NCBI RefSeq assembly: GCF_001263205.1 | Contig: NZ_CP012333.1 | Location: 5,247,001 to 5,311,000 of the forward strand | Length of the DNA: 64,000 nucleotides | Source of the DNA: Labilithrix luteola | GTDB lineage: Bacteria; Myxococcota_A; Polyangia; Polyangiales; Polyangiaceae | Direction: 5' to 3' | Shown: piece after piece, positions 60,300 through 64,000 of the stretch | Layout: each line of letters starts with the position of its first letter | Position numbering within the stretch: the first letter of the stretch is position 1 | The notes under the pieces: model-generated | Told to the model about the DNA's origin: nothing | Seen by the model: only the letters and a program-made list of their open reading frames with translations | Databases searched by the model: none | Program-made: the position numbers and the translations under genes

Positions 60300-61424
60300 A
60301 TGTCGAAACTTCTTCTCGAACAGGTCGAAAAGCATCGGAAGGAGATCAAACACGAGGTCATCACCTATGGCCTTTCGGAGCTCATCACGATGCACAAGGC
60401 CGAGGACATCCAGATCAGTCCCGACTACCAGCGAACGTTTCGTTGGAATCGCGACCAGCAGACCCTGTTCATTGAATCCTTGATCCTGGAGATCCCGTTC
60501 CCCCCAGTGTTCTTTTACGAGAATGATGACGGGCGATGGGAGTTGCTCGACGGGCTCCAACGTCTTTCCACCATCATCAAGTTCATGGGAAGCGGGAAGG
60601 ACGTCCCGGCCGATTGTCGTGGTGCGAGCAAGAACGAAGTCGACTGGCACGACGATACGCAGAACATTCTGGCGGAGCCTCTCCAGCTTCGCGAGACGGA
60701 GTACCTGTCCGAGTTAGGTGGCTTCACGTTCGTAAGGTTGCCGACGTCCCTCCAGCTCAACTTGAAGAGGGCACGCATTCAAATCTACGTCCTGAAGCGA
60801 GAGACCCACTCTTCCTACAAGTACGAGGTGTTCAAGCGATTGAACTCCGGCGGCGAGCCTCTAAGCGAGCAAGAGGTCCGAAATTGCGCCACTCGTCTGT
60901 TCGACAATAAGTTCCCCGACTTCATTCAGAAGACCTCCGAGCTGCCAACATTTCGTCAGGCAATCAAGTTGGACGACGATGAGCTTCGCGCAGCTCGCGC
61001 AGACGAACTCACGCTCCGCTTCTTCACGATGAAGAACTGGCACGACGTGTTTAAACACGACGTCGGCGAACTGCTCACCGAATTCATGAAGCATGTGGCA
61101 TCGCAAAAGATCGAGTTCGACTACGATCAGGAACGCGGCCTCTTCGAGAAAACGTGGGCCGTGATAGCGGCGGCAGTCCCCAACGGGGCCATTTTTCGCC
61201 CTCGCGGAGGGGGTATGTTCTCACCGACCGTTTTTGAGCTCGTGTCGCTCGCCGTGGCCTTCAACATCGATGACGCTTTCGAGCTGGAGCCGGCGGCGCT
61301 TGCGCAAAAGCTGGACGAGCTCGTGGCGTCTGCGAAGGCGGAGGGCCTCACGGGCGCTGGAAGCAACTCTCGCAAGAAGACTCGCGGTCGCGTCGACAAG
61401 GCGCGGTCGTATCCGCTCAAATGA
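60300..61424 (+). CDS. DUF262 (ParB/GmrS-like) domain protein
   Basis: A 374-residue protein. Its N-terminal half matches DUF262: ISPDYQRTFRWNRDQQTLFIESLILEIPFPPVFFY and ELLDGLQRLSTIIKFM, the latter being the DGQQR nucleotide-site motif with Leu for Gln. VFKRLNSGGEPLSEQEVRN is the second conserved block. DUF262 is the NTP-dependent half of GmrSD-type restriction systems and of other phage-defence proteins. The C-terminal HNH nuclease (GmrD/DUF1524) is absent, so another protein must supply the nuclease. The ATG at 60300 was chosen because upstream codons are noise. It overlaps the HEPN gene by 4 bp (ATGA). Confidence 0.88.
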   Translation: MSKLLLEQVEKHRKEIKHEVITYGLSELITMHKAEDIQISPDYQRTFRWNRDQQTLFIESLILEIPFPPVFFYENDDGRWELLDGLQRLSTIIKFMGSGKDVPADCRGASKNEVDWHDDTQNILAEPLQLRETEYLSELGGFTFVRLPTSLQLNLKRARIQIYVLKRETHSSYKYEVFKRLNSGGEPLSEQEVRNCATRLFDNKFPDFIQKTSELPTFRQAIKLDDDELRAARADELTLRFFTMKNWHDVFKHDVGELLTEFMKHVASQKIEFDYDQERGLFEKTWAVIAAAVPNGAIFRPRGGGMFSPTVFELVSLAVAFNIDDAFELEPAALAQKLDELVASAKAEGLTGAGSNSRKKTRGRVDKARSYPLK

Positions 61425-62155
61425 GTTGCGCGACCGACTTCCTCGCGGGAACTGATCCGGTGTTCAAAGAATGTACGGAGGGCATCGCTACCCTCTCGCG
61501 CATCGTCGTAGCGTGTCCTCAGGCGCTTGCGGGACAAGCGAGAGCGTCGTTAGTGCCCGCGCTCTACGCTTACTGGGAACGTTTTTTTCGGATTACCTTC
61601 GCCGAATTTCTGCGCTGCATCTCCGAGGCGAACATCCCGTTTGCAAATATCTGCAGCGCCCTGGCGCGCTTTAAGGTTCGTAAGCATGCACTTCTGCTCG
61701 ATAGCTCGCATCGTGCGCGGATCCTGCACACGATCGACAATAGGAGCCTGACAGACACCAAGGCGTTTCTTCAGGAAATCCTGAATGAGATGAACGATAT
61801 CGACCGTGCTTTCGGGCAACCAGTTGTCTTCTTCGATCCGAGCGCTTGGATCGAGACTGATTCCAATGTCCGCTACGAGGTCGTTGAGAAGGTCTGTCGA
61901 AACGTCGGCGTCGATCCTGAGGCCCTCAAGCAGATTCTCTCGGCCTCCAAGATCGCGCTGTATCCACGGCTCAAAGAGCTTGTGGACATGCGCAACGATA
62001 TCGCGCATGGCACAACGATCGCCCCGCTCGGACAGTCGAAGTGGGACGAGCTGCAGTCGTTCGTCTCGACCCTGATGAATGCGGTACAGCTTCTACTCTA
62101 CGAGACGCTTGCCAACGGTCAGCATCTCGCTCCGACCGCGTCAGTGCCGCCGTAG
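61421..62155 (+). CDS. HEPN-domain protein (MAE_28990/MAE_18760-like putative RNase)
   Basis: A 244-residue helical protein. The C-terminal KELVDMRNDIAHGTTIAP carries the HEPN RNase motif Arg-x4-His (RNDIAH). The body (LVPALYAYWERFFRITFAEFL, LTDTKAFLQEILNEMNDID) resembles MAE_28990/MAE_18760-type HEPN proteins. HEPN proteins with this motif are metal-independent RNases in toxin-antitoxin and anti-phage systems. Coupling to the DUF262 gene by an ATGA overlap suggests that DUF262 controls the RNase. Its last 15 bp overlap the convergent methyltransferase gene. Confidence 0.8.
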   Translation: MSCATDFLAGTDPVFKECTEGIATLSRIVVACPQALAGQARASLVPALYAYWERFFRITFAEFLRCISEANIPFANICSALARFKVRKHALLLDSSHRARILHTIDNRSLTDTKAFLQEILNEMNDIDRAFGQPVVFFDPSAWIETDSNVRYEVVEKVCRNVGVDPEALKQILSASKIALYPRLKELVDMRNDIAHGTTIAPLGQSKWDELQSFVSTLMNAVQLLLYETLANGQHLAPTASVPP

Positions 62156-63406
62156 TCGCAGGAGCGATTCGGTGTAGCTCCGAGTGTCGAGGTACCGGCG
62201 CGATTTGCTGTTGAGCGAGGTCATTACTCGCCGTACCGGCATGCGAAACATGATCTCGGCGCTCAGCCCCATCTCGCGAGCGATGTCGGCGAAAAGCGCG
62301 GCGAGATCAAGTTCGTGCTCCTTGTAGTAAGACGATTGCAGAACGAGAAGTGCTTGTCCGCGTGCAGTCAGCGTCCGGCGAATTTCAGCAAGTGATTCGT
62401 CTGCGTCGTTGAAGTACTGAAGCAGGTTGCGAAGGTAGTAACCCTTCGACCGGTGTGAAGGATGGTCTCGAACGCTTGCCAACACGCGGCGAAGTCGGCG
62501 CGGCCAATGTTCGGGGATTTCGTCTGTTCGAGGAGACCGGATCGCAGTCGTGCCCATAAGCGCGCGCCGCAACGTCGCGAACGCCCCGGCGTCGCACCCT
62601 AGCACGGCGAGTTCCAAGCGGGTGGTGACTGCGTAGTCGATGCGCGTGCAGTACGGGGGGGAGCCCAGGATCAGGTGGACGCTTCGCGACGCTATGGGGA
62701 GCGAGCGTGCGTCTGCAAGCACAACACGCGATTTGTCAGCCAGGTCCTTCCGAGGAGGGTTCACACTCGCGTACTGCTCGGCGATGCGGACGAAGTCGCG
62801 GGAGATATCCCGCGTCGAAATGTTGATATTCGCGCCCGGCCGAGACCAGGTGGGATTTGAGACCCGCGTTCGCGGGACGAGGTCGCTGACAGCGCGTACA
62901 AGTGCAAACAGTAGGAACGCGGCGCCCGGTGGGATGGCGGTCCAGTCGGCCGGAATGTCGAACTCGCGACGTATCGCCGTTGCGATACCTTCCACGCGGC
63001 GCGCCGCGGACGTTGGCATCCATTGCTCAAGTTCGTCGATGGGGGCACTGGACGTAGCGATGCGCCGGGCGAGCGGCCGCGCAACTTCGACGGCCTTCAG
63101 CCGTTCGGGGGCAGGACAGAGCTTGGCTGCTGAAAGGACGACGGCAAATGGGTTCAGGTCGATACCGACCGCACGGTGACCTTCCTCGACCGCTGCGCAA
63201 AGCGTAGTACCGCTCCCCGCCCAAGGGTCGAGCACGAGTGAGCCGGGCCGGAGCTCCGCTTCGGCAATTGCGGCGGAGGCAAAGCGTGACGAAAATCCCG
63301 CGTAGTACGGGTACCAGGTATCGACGCCCTCATCCCGAGCCAGACGCTTCGGGTTGAGAACGAGGGGGAGCGCTTCCGTCATCGCGTGATGGCCCATTCG
63401 TATCAT
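62141..63406 (-). CDS. DNA methyltransferase (N6-adenine or N4-cytosine)
   Basis: A 421-residue enzyme. Motif I is LDPWAGSGTTLCAA (the FxGxG region, with Trp for Phe) followed by AVGIDLNPFAVVLSAAK. The catalytic motif IV is GSPPYCTRIDY, of the S-P-P-Y type used by N6A and N4C methyltransferases. The long segment between them (about 150 residues) probably includes target recognition. ATG 63406, 63397 and 63382 are all in frame; no ribosome site decides between them. It is convergent with the DUF262-HEPN pair and overlaps it by 15 bp. It could be the self-marking arm of a restriction-like system, but a solitary role is possible. Confidence 0.85.
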   Translation of the reverse strand: MIRMGHHAMTEALPLVLNPKRLARDEGVDTWYPYYAGFSSRFASAAIAEAELRPGSLVLDPWAGSGTTLCAAVEEGHRAVGIDLNPFAVVLSAAKLCPAPERLKAVEVARPLARRIATSSAPIDELEQWMPTSAARRVEGIATAIRREFDIPADWTAIPPGAAFLLFALVRAVSDLVPRTRVSNPTWSRPGANINISTRDISRDFVRIAEQYASVNPPRKDLADKSRVVLADARSLPIASRSVHLILGSPPYCTRIDYAVTTRLELAVLGCDAGAFATLRRALMGTTAIRSPRTDEIPEHWPRRLRRVLASVRDHPSHRSKGYYLRNLLQYFNDADESLAEIRRTLTARGQALLVLQSSYYKEHELDLAALFADIAREMGLSAEIMFRMPVRRVMTSLNSKSRRYLDTRSYTESLLRLRRH

Positions 63407-63438
63407 GGACCGGCTTCACATCGTCGGAGGTTCCCCTC

Positions 63439-63699
63439 GTGGCGGTGACGCCGGCCCTCGTTGTGGACAGAAGCATCGCGCTCGAGTGGTTGAGCGTCGA
63501 GCTTCGATGTGGCCTCCTCACCGTCGAACGGTTGGAGTGAAAGGGCAAAGTCACGGAGACGAAGGGCATGGAGTATCGTGTCGCCGCGATGACGCAGCGG
63601 TTCAAGAACGCTCTGGCCGCTCATCGCGATCTAAGGAAGCGCGTGCTGTACACCGACGAAGGCGGGCTCTTGTCGAAGATCGACCCATCAACGCCGTGG
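63439..63699 (+). pseudogene. Tyrosine recombinase/phage integrase fragment with internal stop
   Basis: One frame reads IALEWLSVELRCGLLTVERLE, then TGA at 63538-63540, then KGKVTETKGMEYRVAAMTQR and FKNALAAHRDLRKRVLYTDE. This is the central catalytic-domain pattern of tyrosine recombinases (the strands around the conserved Lys). The stop falls where related proteins have Trp, so TGG to TGA explains it. Both ends are missing, and the 3' end is cut by the repeats at 63701. It marks the edge of a former mobile element. Confidence 0.6.
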
Positions 63700-63700
63700 C

Positions 63701-64000
63701 GTGACATCGCGATGCGGGCGAGGGGAGAGCTCGAGAGGGGGAGGCGCAGCTCCCGCTGCCCCGCGGCGAGCGAGCGTCTCGTGGTGCCGAGCGAGGAGCG
63801 CCGGCTCAGCGCGCCGGGCGTGACATCGCGATGCGAGCGAGGGGAGAGCTCGAGAGGGGGAGGCGCAGCTCCCGCTGTACCCGCGTCGATCGAGCATCTG
63901 GTCGTGCGTAGCGAGTCCCACCGGCTGATCGCGCCACGCATGACATCGCGATGGGAGCGAGGGGAGAGCTCGAGAGGGGGAGGCGCAGCTCCCCCTCTCG
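63701..64000. repeat. Three direct repeats of about 120 bp, last one cut by the window edge
   Basis: Copies begin TGACATCGCGATG at 63702, 63821 and 63941, so the period is 119-120 bp. About 60 bp of each is almost identical (GCGAGGGGAGAGCTCGAGAG, then GGGGGAGGCGCAGCTCCC); the other half is more diverged. Each holds a hairpin with a GCGCAG loop. In the last copy the stem reaches 11 bp (GAGAGGGGGAG with CTCCCCCTCTC). A related copy lies at 59796-59845. Confidence 0.85.

Noticed and set aside
63701..64000. Possible CRISPR or coding repeat array
   Set aside because: The 119-120 bp period is too long, the core is a purine-rich hairpin, and the frames across it are Arg/Gly-rich noise.

Overview
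The window is high-GC DNA from a myxobacterium (Myxococcota, probably Polyangiales; the genus cannot be fixed from here). Signs of this are a MYXO-CTERM-like tail on a secreted enzyme, a set of lipoproteins with Asp/Ala/Gly-rich linkers, NCGACG cysteine repeats and SVWGSSxxDVWAVG beta-propeller repeats, very large modular synthases, and strong GC-driven antisense open frames. I see no tRNA, rRNA or CRISPR array.

Layout. (1) 1-12.7 kb: the 3' part of a hybrid NRPS-PKS with order A-PCP-KS-AT-ACP-aminotransferase-C-A-PCP-C-A-PCP and no thioesterase, followed by a cupin/JmjC-type oxygenase. By-eye specificity codes suggest Val, then malonate, then two Gly. (2) 13.9-35.2 kb: a Wzx/Wzy-type exopolysaccharide locus in several mixed-strand transcription units. 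It holds two polysaccharide deacetylases, a deacetylase-like protein, three glycosyltransferases, a Gfo/Idh-SDR fusion, a Wzx flippase, a CapK-like adenylate-forming protein, a Wzy polymerase/ligase, a heparinase-like MYXO-CTERM protein, a STAS/anti-sigma switch, the priming sugar transferase, a Wza lipoprotein, Wzz and a BY-kinase-like ATPase. (3) 35.2-36.2 kb: a phosphopantetheinyl transferase, which could serve the synthase, abutting an IS66 remnant. (4) 36.6-39.5 kb: the most striking locus. A near-consensus sigma-54 promoter with an upstream palindrome is followed by a 90-nt RNA that can form a 15-bp end-to-end stem. Two coupled genes follow, a Ro60/TROVE-like helical-plus-vWA protein and an ARPP-2-like protein. 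The arrangement recalls sigma-54-controlled Rsr/Y-RNA/RNA-repair operons, but no RtcA or RtcB is present here.

(5) 39.5-45.4 kb: assorted housekeeping and secreted proteins, with a divergent AraC/SDR pair sharing a 14-bp palindrome. (6) 45.9-55.1 kb: an outer-membrane-type protein, then five lipoprotein genes joined by 4-bp stop/start overlaps, then an ECF-like sigma factor and a membrane-anchored TPR protein. This looks like one surface-protein operon with its own regulator. (7) 55.1-60.3 kb: decaying DNA, with a duplicated lipoprotein 3' end, a truncated secreted gene, frameshifted genes, 42-bp tandem repeats and an IS66 tnpA remnant. (8) 60.3-64.0 kb: a defence-like cassette (DUF262, HEPN RNase-like protein and DNA methyltransferase) next to an integrase remnant. 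It is bracketed by related hairpin repeats, a single copy on the left and three ~120-bp copies running off the right edge.
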